From: Luteimonas sp. 8-5
Lineage (GTDB): Bacteria; Pseudomonadota; Gammaproteobacteria; Xanthomonadales; Xanthomonadaceae
DNA: 55,090 nt
Assembly: GCF_029763755.1 (NCBI RefSeq)
Contig: NZ_JARUVM010000024.1
Span: 1-55,090 of the forward strand
Reading direction: 5' to 3'
The notes below the pieces were generated by a model that was not told the origin of the DNA, did no database searches, and was given only the letters and a program-made list of their open reading frames with translations. Within the stretch, counting starts at the first letter, position 1; every line of letters begins with the position of its first letter. The position numbers and the translations under genes were made by a program. Shown here in pieces: positions 1 to 9,151 of this stretch.

Positions 1-2
1 GG

Positions 3-419
3 GATGACGGCGGCCAGCGCGGCGCGAGCGGGATCTTCGACGAGCAGGGACGGCCGCGCTTGCCGCCCGGCGCCGGCGCCACCGCCGGCGACGCCTTGCC
101 GCCCGGGGTGGTGTTCGAGGATATCCAGGACCTGGATCGCGCCGGCACCTGGCTCAAGCGGCCGCCGATCGACTACAAGCCGACGGCGTTCGACCGCTAC
201 TGGATGCCCGGCGGCACGCTGCTGGAGGAGTGGGTGAGGCGCGGCATCCGCGAGGTGCAGATCGCCATCCCCGGCACGTCGAAGAAGATCCGTTGCGTGG
301 TGTCGCTGCTGCAGCTGGGCGGCGGCTGCGGGATCACCGATCCGGACATGCAGGACCAGGAAGCCGAAGCCCGGCCTCCGCCGGACGTGCCGTGGAAGCC
401 GGAGCTGCAGGAGAACTGA
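3..419 (+). CDS. C-terminal part of an unrecognised protein (5' truncated)
   Basis: The frame is open from the left edge of the window (first full codon at base 3) and ends at TGA 417-419, so only the last roughly 138 residues are present. An internal TTG at 60 could serve as a start but the frame is open upstream of it, so the gene more likely begins outside the window. The visible part begins Gly/Pro/Ala-rich and continues into a compact region with the motifs IDYKPTAFDRYWMPGG and EVQIAIPGTSKKIRC, ending acidic and proline-rich. I recognise no catalytic motif. It may be the tail of a long Xanthomonadaceae membrane-associated repetitive protein, but that is a guess. The next gene, on the other strand, ends at the very next base. 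Confidence 0.6.
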   Translation, partial: DDGGQRGASGIFDEQGRPRLPPGAGATAGDALPPGVVFEDIQDLDRAGTWLKRPPIDYKPTAFDRYWMPGGTLLEEWVRRGIREVQIAIPGTSKKIRCVVSLLQLGGGCGITDPDMQDQEAEARPPPDVPWKPELQEN

Positions 420-797
420 TCAGTGCGGGCTGAGGTCGCGCAGCTGCGTCGGCTGCGAGGCGAAGTACGCCGCCAGGTCCCGGATCTGCTCGTCGGTGAG
501 GTCGCGCGCCTGCTGCGACATCAGCGCGTTGCTGCGGTCGCCGCTGCGGTACATCTGCAGCGCGTGCACCAGATAGTCGCGGTACTGGCCGCCCAGCTTC
601 GGGTAGGTGGCGTCGATCGGCGCATTGCCGCCGGCACCGTGGCAGTCGATGCAGCTCTGGCCGGTGGCGGCGCCCTTGGTGTTGGCGAGCTGTTCGCCCG
701 CGGCCGGGTTGCCGAGCGAGTCGTTGCCCTGCGAGCTGCAGCCGGCCAGCAGGCCGATGGCCGCGACCAGGGCGGTTGCGATGAGTGCGTTCTTCAT
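420..797 (-). CDS. c-type cytochrome, predicted lipoprotein (second gene of a pair)
   Basis: This 125-residue protein is a single-haem class I cytochrome c expected to carry electrons in the periplasm. The start MKNALIATALVAAIGLLAGC gives a hydrophobic segment ending in a lipobox (LAGC), so it is probably membrane-anchored by lipid. The haem site is CIDCH near residue 53, and a distal methionine ligand is plausible in ALMSQQARDLTDEQI. It lies 8 bp after the related cytochrome gene at 806-1135 and is surely co-transcribed. The pair resembles the two halves of a cytochrome c4-like dihaem protein split into separate genes. The partner oxidase or reductase is not visible here. An upstream extension of the frame exists but overlaps the preceding gene and lacks a signal peptide. 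Confidence 0.85.
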   Translation of the reverse strand: MKNALIATALVAAIGLLAGCSSQGNDSLGNPAAGEQLANTKGAATGQSCIDCHGAGGNAPIDATYPKLGGQYRDYLVHALQMYRSGDRSNALMSQQARDLTDEQIRDLAAYFASQPTQLRDLSPH

Positions 798-805
798 GGG
801 GCGGC

Positions 806-1135
806 TCACTTCAGGCTCGACAGGTAGGCGGCGATGTCGGCGATGTCCTGAGCCGAGAAGCTCTCGGCCTGGGCCTGCATCGTCGGGTGCTTGCGGCTGC
901 CCTGCTGGTACTCGGTGAGCGCGTTGACCAGGTAGGGAGCGGCCTGGCCGCCGATCTTCGGCACGTGGTAGTTCGGGTAGGCGTTCTTGTAGCCGGTGAC
1001 GCCGTGGCAGCCCTGGCAGGTGAAGGTGAGCTGGTGGCCGCTCTCGGCGTTGCCGACGGGGGCGGCGGACTCCTGGGCCCAGGCGCTGGCACTGGCCAGG
1101 CACAGGCAGGAGGCAAACAACAACGATCGGATCAT
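806..1135 (-). CDS. periplasmic c-type cytochrome (first gene of a pair)
   Basis: A 109-residue class I cytochrome c. Residues 1-20 form a classical signal peptide ending ASAWA-Q, the haem-binding motif is CQGCH near residue 42, and a probable methionine ligand lies in HPTMQAQAESF. The C-terminal helix SAQDIADIAAYLSSLK is typical of cytochrome c4/c553-type domains. I chose the ATG at 1133-1135 because it places the signal peptide at the N-terminus; longer versions of the frame begin with unrelated sequence. It is followed after 8 bp by a second monohaem cytochrome, forming a two-gene operon that converges on the unknown gene at the window start. Its role in a specific respiratory chain cannot be told from the sequence. 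Confidence 0.87.
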   Translation of the reverse strand: MIRSLLFASCLCLASASAWAQESAAPVGNAESGHQLTFTCQGCHGVTGYKNAYPNYHVPKIGGQAAPYLVNALTEYQQGSRKHPTMQAQAESFSAQDIADIAAYLSSLK

Positions 1136-1362
1136 CGGCTTGTCCGCAGTCAAGGGTGTTCGGAAGGTGCGCACTGCAACGCGGCGGCGCGCAATCGCAT
1201 CAGTATAGCCACCTCGCCACGCCAACCCCAAGGCGGGGAACGATCCGGCCGGCCCGGGGTCATCAGGTCGGTCAGGCATGACGTCACCATGACCTCTGGC
1301 GGATATCGTTGCGCCGCCGGGTGATATACCTTCATACAACACCACATGACGAGCCCCCACCG
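1136..1362. promoter_or_regulatory. divergent intergenic region between cytochrome and RND efflux operons
   Basis: This 227-bp gap separates two divergent operons and must hold both promoters. On the minus strand a TATACT hexamer (plus-strand 1202-1207) with TTGGGG 18 bp upstream (1226-1231) is a plausible promoter for the cytochromes. Towards the efflux operon there is AT-richer sequence (GATATACC, CATACAAC at 1323-1340) in an otherwise GC-rich stretch, but no clear -35. No regulator gene is adjacent. Confidence 0.35.
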
Positions 1363-2463
1363 ATGACCCGCAAGACCCCTGCTGCCCGCCCGCTGCGGAC
1401 CGCCCTTTTGCTGTGCCTGCTGACCCCCGGCGTGCTCGCGCTGGGCGCCTGCAAGGTGGAAACCGGCCCTGCTGCGGACGCCAAGGCGGCGACCAAGGAC
1501 GGCGAAGGGGCGGACAAGGCTGCCGAGGCGGTACCGGTGGAGGCCGCGAAGGTCGAGCGCCGCTCGATCGCTGCCAGCTATGGCGGCACCGCGGCGCTCG
1601 AAGCGCGGGCCGATTCCCAGGTGGTAGCCAAGACCTCGGGCGTCGCCCTGGAAGTGCTGGTCGAGGAAGGCCAACGCGTGCGCGCCGGCGACGTGCTGGT
1701 GCGCCTGGACTCGGCCCGCGCCGAACTCCAGGCCGCGCAGAGCGAGGCGCAGATGCGCAAGCTCCAGGCCAACTACGAACGCTCGCTCAAGCTGGCCGAG
1801 CAGAAGCTGATCAGCGCCAACGACATCGACCAGATCAAGTACGACCTGGAGAACGTGCGCGCCGCCAATCGCCTGGCCAAGCTGGAGCTGTCCTATGCGG
1901 CGGTCAAGGCGCCGATCTCCGGCATCATCGCCTCGCGTTCGATCAAGGCCGGCAACTTCGTCCAGATCAACACCCCGATCTTCCGCATCGTCGACATCGA
2001 CCAGCTCGAGGCCACGCTCAACGTGCCCGAGCGCGAACTGGCCACGCTCAAGGCAGGCCTGCCGGTGCAGCTGCAGGTCGACGCGCTGCCGGGCAAGACC
2101 TTCAAGGGCACGGTCGACCGCGTGTCGCCGGTGGTCGACGCCGGCAGCGGCACCTTCCGCGTGATCTGCGCGTTCGACAGCGCCGGGCAACTGCAGCCGG
2201 GCATGTTCGGCCGCCTGCGCATCGATTACGACCGCCGCGCCAACGCGCTCGCGATCCCGCGCAGCGCACTGATCGAGGACGACGCCAAGCCGTCGGTGTT
2301 CGTGGTGCGCGACGGCAAGGCGCAGCGCGTGTCGCTGACGCTGGGCCACATCGAGGGCGCGTGGGCCGAGGTCCGTGAAGGCCTGAAGGAAGGCGAACAG
2401 GTCGTGGTGGCGGGCAAGACCGCGCTGCGCGACGGTACCCAGGTGCAGGTCCTGGCCCAATGA
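1363..2463 (+). CDS. RND efflux periplasmic adaptor (membrane fusion protein), lipoprotein
   Basis: This 366-residue protein is the periplasmic adaptor of a tripartite RND exporter. The ATG at 1363 gives a signal segment ending in the lipobox ALGAC with Cys30, so it is probably lipid-anchored to the inner membrane. A biotinyl-lipoyl-like region is seen at VVAKTSGVALEVLVEEGQ, followed by a coiled-coil hairpin (about residues 125-170), the second lipoyl half KAPISGIIASRSIKAG, a beta-barrel and a membrane-proximal domain ending in GLKEGEQVVVAGKTALRDG. A longer upstream start at 1309 would bury the signal peptide. Its stop overlaps the next gene's start by 4 bp (ATGA), so it is translationally coupled to the pump. 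No outer-membrane TolC-type gene follows, so the channel must be encoded elsewhere. Confidence 0.93.
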   Translation: MTRKTPAARPLRTALLLCLLTPGVLALGACKVETGPAADAKAATKDGEGADKAAEAVPVEAAKVERRSIAASYGGTAALEARADSQVVAKTSGVALEVLVEEGQRVRAGDVLVRLDSARAELQAAQSEAQMRKLQANYERSLKLAEQKLISANDIDQIKYDLENVRAANRLAKLELSYAAVKAPISGIIASRSIKAGNFVQINTPIFRIVDIDQLEATLNVPERELATLKAGLPVQLQVDALPGKTFKGTVDRVSPVVDAGSGTFRVICAFDSAGQLQPGMFGRLRIDYDRRANALAIPRSALIEDDAKPSVFVVRDGKAQRVSLTLGHIEGAWAEVREGLKEGEQVVVAGKTALRDGTQVQVLAQ

Positions 2464-5400
2464 AAACCAACGGATTGGTCGGATTCGCAATCCGGCGCCG
2501 CGTCACCATCGCGATGACGACGCTGACCTTCGTGCTGTTCGGGCTGATCGCCCTGGGCGACCTGAAGGTCAACCTGCTGCCGGACCTGAGTTATCCCACG
2601 CTGACCGTGCGCACCGAGTACACCGGTGCGGCGCCGGCCGAGATCGAGACCCTGATCACCGAGCCGGCGGAGGAAGCGCTGGGCGTGGTCAAGGGCCTGC
2701 GCAAGCTCAAGTCGATCTCGCGCACCGGGCAGAGCGATGTCGTGCTCGAGTTCGCCTGGGGCACGGACATGGACCAGGCGAGCCTGGAGGTGCGCGACAA
2801 GATGGAGTCGCTGCAGTTCCCGCTCGAGGCCGAGGCGCCGGTGCTGCTGCGCTTCAACCCGTCGACCCAGCCGATCATGCGCCTGGTGCTGTCGCCCAAG
2901 GCGTCGGTGGACGAGGACGAGGCGATCCGCCAGCTCATGGAGCTGCGGCGCTACGCCGACGACGACCTGAAGAAGAAGCTCGAGCCGGTCGACGGCGTGG
3001 CCGCGGTCAAGGTCGGCGGCGGCCTCGAGGACGAGGTCCAGGTCGACATCGACCAGCGCAAGCTGGCCCAGCTCGACATCCCGATCGAGACCGTCATCAG
3101 CCGGCTGCAGCAGGAAAACATCAACATCTCCGGCGGGCGCCTCGAGGAAGGCTCGCAGCGCTACCTGGTGCGCACGGTCAACCAGTTCGCCAGCATCGAG
3201 GAAATCGCCAACATGCTGCTGACCACGCGCAGCGCGCAGGGCGGCGACAGCGGCGCGGACGAAGTGGCGCGCGTGGCCGCGGCGTCGGGCGACGCGGCGG
3301 TGATGGCGGCGGCGATGGGCGCGCGCGGCGGCGGTTCCGCTGGCCCGGCCAACGGCATGCCGGTACGGCTCAAGGACGTGGCCGAGGTCCGCCAGGGCTA
3401 CAAGGAGCGCGAGGCGATCATCCGCCTCGGCGGCCACGAGGCGGTGGAGCTGGCGATCTACAAGGAAGGCGACGCCAACACCGTGGCCACGGCCGATGCG
3501 CTGGAAGCGAAGCTGGCCGAGATCCGCGAGCACCTGCCGCCGGACATCGAGCTGACCACCATCGAGGACCAGTCGGTCTTCATCCGCCACGCGATCAGCG
3601 ACGTCAAGGTCGACGCGGTGATCGGCGGCCTGCTGTCGATCCTGATCATCTTCCTGTTCCTGCGCGACGGCTGGAGCACGTTCGTGATCGGCCTGTCGCT
3701 GCCGGTGTCGATCATCACCACGTTCTTCTTCATGGGCCAGTTCGGCCTCAGCCTCAACGTGATGTCGCTCGGCGGCCTGGCGCTGGCCACCGGCCTGGTG
3801 GTCGACGATTCGATCGTGGTCCTGGAATCGATCGCCAAGGCGCGCGAACGCGGGCTGGGCATCATCCAGGCCGCGCTCCAGGGCACGCGCGAGGTCAGCA
3901 TGGCGGTCGTCGCCTCGACGCTGACCACGATCGCGGTGTTCCTGCCGCTGGTCTTCGTCGAGGGCATCGCCGGTGAGCTGTTCCGCGACCAGGCGCTGAC
4001 GGTGGCACTGGCCATCGGCATTTCCCTGGCCGTGGCCATGACCCTGATCCCGATGCTCGCCTCGCTCAAGGGCAGGGCGCCGCTGGGCTTCCCGGAAGAA
4101 CCGCCGCATCCGCGCTGGGAGCCGGAGAAGCGCTGGCAGAAGCCGGCCGCGCTGGCCGGCCGCGGTTTCGGTGCGCTCGTGCGCGGCGCGTTCTTCGGCG
4201 TGGCGTGGCTGGTGATCCGCATCTGGCGCGGCCTGGTCGCCGTGGTCGGCCCGGTGATGCGCAAGGCCAGCGACCTGGCGATGGCGCCGTACCACCGTGC
4301 CGAAGGTGGCTACATGCGCCTGCTGCCGGCCGCGCTCGGACGTCCGACGCTGGTGCTGGGCCTGGCCGCTTCCGCCTTCGTGGCGACCATGCTCGTCGTT
4401 CCGCTGCTGGGTGCGGACCTGATCCCGCAGCTTGCGCAGGACCGCTTCGAAATGACGGTCAAGCTGCCGCCGGGTACGCCGCTGGCCAGGACCGACGCGC
4501 TGGTGCGCAAGCTGCAGGAGCAGCACGCCGGCGACGAAGGCATCCACGCGCTGTACGGCGTGAGCGGCACCGGCACGCGCCTGGACGCCAGCCCGACCGA
4601 GAGCGGCGAGAACATCGGCAAGCTCACCGTGGTGATGGCGGGCGGCGGCAGCCGCGAACTCGAGGCGCGGGAGACGGAAAAGCTGCGCGCGAGCATGCAG
4701 GGCAACTCCGAGGCGCAGGTGGACTTCGCCCGCCCGGAACTGTTCAGCCTGTCGCCGCCGCTGGAAATCGAGATCCAGGGCCAGGACCTGGAGACGCTGC
4801 AGAAGGCCGGGCGCAAGCTGGCCACGATGCTGCGCGGCAATGCCCACTACGCCGACGTGAAGTCGTCGGTAGAGCAGGGCTTCCCCGAGATCCAGATCGT
4901 GTTCGACCAGGAACGCGCCGCAGCGCTGGGCCTGACCACGCGCCAGATCGCCGACGTGGTGGTCAAGAAGGTGCGCGGTGACGTCGCCACCCGCTATAGC
5001 TTCCGCGACCGCAAGATCGACGTGCTGGTGCGGGCGCAGGAATCGGACCGCGATTCGGTCGAGAGCATCCGCCGCCTGATCGTCAATCCGGGCAGCGGCG
5101 CACCGGTTGAGCTGTCGGCGGTGGCCGACGTGGTCGCCACCACCGGTCCCAGCGAGATCCATCGCGCCGACCAGACGCGCGTGGCCATCGTCTCGGCCAA
5201 CCTGCGCGACATCGACCTGGGCGCCGCGGTGCGCGAGGTTGAGGCCATGGTCGCGGCCGATCCGCTCGCGCCCGAGGTCAGCATGCACATCGGCGGCCAG
5301 GGCGAGGAGCTGGGCGAATCGCTGCGTTCGCTGCTGTTCGCCTTCGGCCTGGCGATCTTCCTGGTCTACCTGGTGATGGCTTCGCAGTTCGAATCGCTGC

Positions 5401-5924
5401 TGCACCCGTTCGTGATCCTGTTCACCATCCCGCTGGCGCTGGTCGGCGCGGTCCTGTCGCTCCTGCTGACCCGCTCGCCGGTTTCGGTGGTGGTGTTCAT
5501 CGGCCTGATCCTGCTGGTGGGCCTGGTGGTCAAGAACGCGATCATCCTGATCGACAAGGTCAACCAGCTGCGCGAGGCCGGCGTGGCCAAGCGCGAGGCG
5601 CTGGTCGAGGGCGCGCGTTCGCGCCTGCGCCCGATCATGATGACCACGCTGTGCGCCATGTTCGGCTTCCTGCCCCTGGCGCTGGCGTTCGGCGAGGGCG
5701 CGGAGGTGCGCTCGCCGATGGCGATCACGGTGATCGGCGGCCTGCTGGTATCCACGCTGCTGACCCTGGTGGTGATCCCGGTAGTGTACGACCTGCTCGA
5801 CCGCCGTCCCGACGCGGACTACGTCGAGCGCGGCCGCCGCGCCATCGACGACGCCGAGCTGGCCGCCGAAGTGCTCTCGCACGACGACGATCCGCTGTCG
5901 GCCTCCGATCCCCGCCACGCCTGA
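2460..5924 (+). CDS. RND efflux pump, inner-membrane permease (first of two)
   Basis: At 1154 residues this is longer than the usual 1020-1050 of HAE1-family drug/proton antiporters. The first membrane helix lies near residues 16-35, and the TM4 proton-relay pair is D449-D450 in LVVDDSIVV. A second helix bundle begins near LRSLLFAFGLAIFLVYLVMASQFES with the family motif LVGLVVKNAIILIDK. Two insertions account for the extra length: a Gly/Ala-rich stretch in the porter domain at about residues 257-300, and a long amphipathic cytoplasmic/membrane segment between TM6 and TM7 (about 535-625). The substrate cannot be deduced. It sits between its adaptor (4-bp overlap) and a second RND permease 9 bp downstream, an arrangement like MdtABC in which two different permeases form a mixed trimer. 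Confidence 0.93.
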   Translation: MKTNGLVGFAIRRRVTIAMTTLTFVLFGLIALGDLKVNLLPDLSYPTLTVRTEYTGAAPAEIETLITEPAEEALGVVKGLRKLKSISRTGQSDVVLEFAWGTDMDQASLEVRDKMESLQFPLEAEAPVLLRFNPSTQPIMRLVLSPKASVDEDEAIRQLMELRRYADDDLKKKLEPVDGVAAVKVGGGLEDEVQVDIDQRKLAQLDIPIETVISRLQQENINISGGRLEEGSQRYLVRTVNQFASIEEIANMLLTTRSAQGGDSGADEVARVAAASGDAAVMAAAMGARGGGSAGPANGMPVRLKDVAEVRQGYKEREAIIRLGGHEAVELAIYKEGDANTVATADALEAKLAEIREHLPPDIELTTIEDQSVFIRHAISDVKVDAVIGGLLSILIIFLFLRDGWSTFVIGLSLPVSIITTFFFMGQFGLSLNVMSLGGLALATGLVVDDSIVVLESIAKARERGLGIIQAALQGTREVSMAVVASTLTTIAVFLPLVFVEGIAGELFRDQALTVALAIGISLAVAMTLIPMLASLKGRAPLGFPEEPPHPRWEPEKRWQKPAALAGRGFGALVRGAFFGVAWLVIRIWRGLVAVVGPVMRKASDLAMAPYHRAEGGYMRLLPAALGRPTLVLGLAASAFVATMLVVPLLGADLIPQLAQDRFEMTVKLPPGTPLARTDALVRKLQEQHAGDEGIHALYGVSGTGTRLDASPTESGENIGKLTVVMAGGGSRELEARETEKLRASMQGNSEAQVDFARPELFSLSPPLEIEIQGQDLETLQKAGRKLATMLRGNAHYADVKSSVEQGFPEIQIVFDQERAAALGLTTRQIADVVVKKVRGDVATRYSFRDRKIDVLVRAQESDRDSVESIRRLIVNPGSGAPVELSAVADVVATTGPSEIHRADQTRVAIVSANLRDIDLGAAVREVEAMVAADPLAPEVSMHIGGQGEELGESLRSLLFAFGLAIFLVYLVMASQFESLLHPFVILFTIPLALVGAVLSLLLTRSPVSVVVFIGLILLVGLVVKNAIILIDKVNQLREAGVAKREALVEGARSRLRPIMMTTLCAMFGFLPLALAFGEGAEVRSPMAITVIGGLLVSTLLTLVVIPVVYDLLDRRPDADYVERGRRAIDDAELAAEVLSHDDDPLSASDPRHA

Positions 5925-5933
5925 GCCCGCACG

Positions 5934-8900
5934 ATGAACGTTACCGAGTTCAGCATCCGCAGGCCCGTCACCACGATCATGTTCTTCGTGTCGATGGTGG
6001 TGATCGGCCTGATCGCGGCGGTGCGCTTGCCGCTGGAGTCGTTCCCCGAGGCGACGGCGCCGTTCTTCTACGTGCAGCTGCCGTACGCGGGCTCCACGCC
6101 GGAGGAGGTCGAGCGCAACCTGGTGCAACCGGTCGAGGAAGCCATCGCGACCATGCCCGGCATCAAGTCGATGAACGCTTCGGCCGATGCCAACGGCGGC
6201 GGCGTGTTCGTGCAGTTCAGCGACTGGAGCCGGGACATCGCGATCGCGGCATCGGAGGCGCGCGAGCGCATCGACGCCATACGCGACCAGTTACCCGACG
6301 ACTTCCGCCGCTACTTCGTCCACCGCTGGAGCTCCAGCGACGAGGAGGCAGTGGGCCTGCGCCTGATCAGCGACGAGGACCTCACCACGCGCGGCGACCT
6401 GATCGACGCCGTGCTCAAGCGCCGGCTCGAGCGGCTCCCGGGCGTTGCACGCGTCGAAATCGAGGGCGTTCCGGACCTCGAGATCGAAGTGGCGATCCGT
6501 CCCGAGCGGCTGGATGCGCACGGCATCGGCCTGGACGAGTTGGTCAGCCGGCTGCAGTCGGCCAATTTCTCGGGGTCCGCCGGCGAGATCACCGACAACG
6601 GGCGGCGCCTGCGCGTGCGGCCACGCGGCGAACTGGCGGACTTGCAGGAACTGCGCGACCTGCCGCTGGGCAACAAGGGCGCGCGCCTGTCCGACATCGC
6701 CGACGTGAACATGCGGCCGGAACGCATGGACTACGTCCGCCAGGTCGACGGCAAGCCGTCGGTGGGCGTGGACATCTACAAGGAGCGCAACGCCAACGTC
6801 GTCGACCTGTCCCGCGACGTGCGCGCCGAGGTCGAACTAATCCGCAAGGACCCGGCGATGCGCGGCATCCGCATCGACGTGACCGACGACCAGGGCAAGG
6901 AAGTGACGAGTTCGCTGGCGGCCCTGGCCGAGGCCGGGGCCATCGGCCTGATCCTGTCGATCGCCGTGCTGTTCTTCTTCCTGCGCCACTGGCCGTCGAC
7001 CCTGATGGTGACGCTGGCGATCCCGATCTGCTTCATCATGACCCTGGGCTTCATGCATTTCACCGGGGTGACGCTCAACATCCTGTCGATGATGGGCCTG
7101 CTGCTGGCGGTCGGCATGCTGGTCGACAACGCCGTGGTGGTGGTCGAGAGCATCTACCAGGAACGGGAGAAGTACCCCGACCAGCCGCGCCTGGCGTCCA
7201 TCGTCGGCACCCGCCACGTGGCGATCGCGCTTTCGGCCGGCACCCTGTGCCACTGCATCGTGTTCCTGCCGATGATGTTCGGCGAGAAGAACATCATCAC
7301 CATCTACCTGTCGCAGCTGGCGATCACCATCTCGGTGTCGTTGCTGGCTTCGTGGCTGGTCGCGGTCAGCCTGATCCCGATGCTGTCGGCGCGGATGAAG
7401 ACGCCCCCGGCGGTGACCTCGAGCGACGGCCTGATCCCGCGCCTGCAGGAGCGCTATGGCCGCTTCCTGCGCTGGACCCTGGAGCATCGCGGCTGGGCCG
7501 TGGCCGGCATCGTCGCCATCTCGCTGCTGAGCGCGATACCGATGAAGCTGGTCAAGTCCGACTCGGGCGACGAGGAGGACCCGAGCGAGATCAACCTGTT
7601 CTACCAGTGGCACGGCTCCTATTCCAAGGAAGAGATGGGCAGCGAGGTGGCCAGGATCGAGCGCTACATCGATGCCAACCGCGAGCGCTGGGGCGTGGAA
7701 CGGATCTACTCGCGCTACAGCGAGCAAGGCTGGGCGCGCACCGAGATCAACCTGGACTCGCAGGACCCCGAGAAGACCGCGAAGCTCAAGGAGGAGATCC
7801 GTGAAAACCTGCCGAAGTCGGCGCGCGCCAATATCGGCATCGGCTGGCAGAGCGGGGACGGCGACGAGAAGGGCGTGGAGTTCAGCCTGCTGGGCGAGTC
7901 CAGCCAGGTGCTGCGCGAAATCGCGGCCGACATCACGCCGATCCTGATGCGCAACAAGTCGCTGCGCGACGTGCGGGTGAACACCGGCGATAGCAGCAGC
8001 GAGCTGAAGGTGCGGGTCAACCGCGAACGCGCGGCGGCCTTCGGCTTCAGCGCCGAACAGGTGGCGCAGTTCGTCGGCCTGGCCTTGCGCGGCTCGCCGC
8101 TGCGCGAGTTCCATCGCGGCGATGTCGAGATCCCGGTGAACGTGCGCTTCGCCGGTGCCGAACATTTCGGCGCCGCGGACCTGGAGTCGTTCACGGTGCG
8201 GGCCTCGGACGGCCGCAGCGTGCCGCTGCTGGCGATGGTCGACGTGGACGTGACCCGGTCGGCGGACTCGATCGACCGCATGAACCGGCAGACCATGCTC
8301 AAGATCGAGGCCGGCCTGGCGGCGGACGCGACCATGCAGGACGCCAGGAAGGCGATCGAGGAAACGCTCGCGAGCGTGCAGTTCCCGCCGGGTTACGGCT
8401 ACACCTTCGAGGGCGGCGGCTTCGGCATGCAGATGGACATGGACAAGACCATGTTGCGCAACGTCGCGATCGCGCTGGTGCTGATCTTCATCGTCATGGC
8501 CGCGGTGTTCGAGTCGCTGCTGTTCCCGATGGCGATCATGAGCGGCGTGCTGTTCTCGGTGTTCGGCGTGTACTGGCTGTTCTGGATCACCGGCACGGCA
8601 TTCAACATCATGGCCTTCATCGGCATCCTGGTGCTGATGGGCGTGGTGGTGAACAACGGCATCGTGCTGATCGAGCACATCAACAACCTGCGCCGTCGAG
8701 GCATGTCGCGCACCGAGGCCTTGGTGATGGGCGGGCGCGAGCGCCTGCGGCCGATCCTGATGACGATGGGCACGGCGATCCTGGCGATGGTGCCGATCGC
8801 GCTGTCGTCCACGCAGCTGGCCGGCGAGGGCCCGCCGTACTACCCGATGGCCCGCGCCATCGCCGGCGGCCTGGCGTTCTCCACCGTGGTGAGCCTCCTG

Positions 8901-9032
8901 TTCCTTCCCACCATCTACGCCCTCCTGGACGACATGAGCAACGGCACCTCTCGCCTCATCGCCAGGGCGAAGGTCAGACGCACACGCAGGACGCGGATCA
9001 ACGCGGATCTACAAGCCGATCAACGCGGATAG
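5934..9032 (+). CDS. RND efflux pump, inner-membrane permease (second of two)
   Basis: This 1032-residue protein has the two-repeat RND architecture: N-terminal helix near MFFVSMVVIGLIAAV, large periplasmic porter/docking loops, TM2-TM6, a second loop, and TM8-TM12 with LVLMGVVVNNGIVLIEH. The TM4 relay reads D398-N399 (LVDNAVVV), so the second of the usual two aspartates is Asn, as in many HAE1 relatives. It differs clearly from the first permease, suggesting a heteromeric pump rather than a recent duplication. The last roughly 18 residues (Arg/Thr/Asp-rich) and the TAG stop are encoded by the left arm of the long inverted repeat starting at 8985, so the native C-terminus was probably near residue 1015. 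Confidence 0.92.
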   Translation: MNVTEFSIRRPVTTIMFFVSMVVIGLIAAVRLPLESFPEATAPFFYVQLPYAGSTPEEVERNLVQPVEEAIATMPGIKSMNASADANGGGVFVQFSDWSRDIAIAASEARERIDAIRDQLPDDFRRYFVHRWSSSDEEAVGLRLISDEDLTTRGDLIDAVLKRRLERLPGVARVEIEGVPDLEIEVAIRPERLDAHGIGLDELVSRLQSANFSGSAGEITDNGRRLRVRPRGELADLQELRDLPLGNKGARLSDIADVNMRPERMDYVRQVDGKPSVGVDIYKERNANVVDLSRDVRAEVELIRKDPAMRGIRIDVTDDQGKEVTSSLAALAEAGAIGLILSIAVLFFFLRHWPSTLMVTLAIPICFIMTLGFMHFTGVTLNILSMMGLLLAVGMLVDNAVVVVESIYQEREKYPDQPRLASIVGTRHVAIALSAGTLCHCIVFLPMMFGEKNIITIYLSQLAITISVSLLASWLVAVSLIPMLSARMKTPPAVTSSDGLIPRLQERYGRFLRWTLEHRGWAVAGIVAISLLSAIPMKLVKSDSGDEEDPSEINLFYQWHGSYSKEEMGSEVARIERYIDANRERWGVERIYSRYSEQGWARTEINLDSQDPEKTAKLKEEIRENLPKSARANIGIGWQSGDGDEKGVEFSLLGESSQVLREIAADITPILMRNKSLRDVRVNTGDSSSELKVRVNRERAAAFGFSAEQVAQFVGLALRGSPLREFHRGDVEIPVNVRFAGAEHFGAADLESFTVRASDGRSVPLLAMVDVDVTRSADSIDRMNRQTMLKIEAGLAADATMQDARKAIEETLASVQFPPGYGYTFEGGGFGMQMDMDKTMLRNVAIALVLIFIVMAAVFESLLFPMAIMSGVLFSVFGVYWLFWITGTAFNIMAFIGILVLMGVVVNNGIVLIEHINNLRRRGMSRTEALVMGGRERLRPILMTMGTAILAMVPIALSSTQLAGEGPPYYPMARAIAGGLAFSTVVSLLFLPTIYALLDDMSNGTSRLIARAKVRRTRRTRINADLQADQRG

Positions 9033-9140
9033 AGCCAAGGCGGAATGGGTCCAGGCACGGCGCCCACCAGTCGCCTGGATCCACTAGCGCCCTATCCGCG
9101 TTGATCCGCTTTTCAATCCGCGTAAATCCGCGTCCCGCGG
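8985..9140. repeat. long inverted repeat element, CGCGGAT family, copy A
   Basis: Arms at 8985-9032 and 9092-9139 are imperfect inverted complements about 48 nt long, made of tandem units ACGCGGATCAACGCGGAT on the left and ATCCGCGTTGATCCGC on the right. The roughly 60-nt centre holds a nested inverted repeat (GTCCAGGC near 9049-9056 against GCCTGGATC near 9073) and the string ACGGCGCCCAC that recurs in copy B. It lies between convergent genes, with the RND pump stop inside its left arm and the TraB-family stop 12 bp beyond its right arm. It could form a very stable RNA hairpin from either strand. Confidence 0.9.
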
Positions 9141-9151
9141 TTGGCTTTGCT

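Noticed and set aside
1309-1362. Upstream start for the RND adaptor at 1309
   Set aside because: It would place 18 polar residues before the signal peptide and lipobox; the ATG at 1363 is consistent with export.
2226-6128. A 1300-codon open frame on the minus strand across the first RND pump
   Set aside because: Its sequence is a His/Arg/Asp/Gln-rich shadow produced by GC-biased third positions of the real gene; no domain or start signal, and the plus-strand RND gene is certain.
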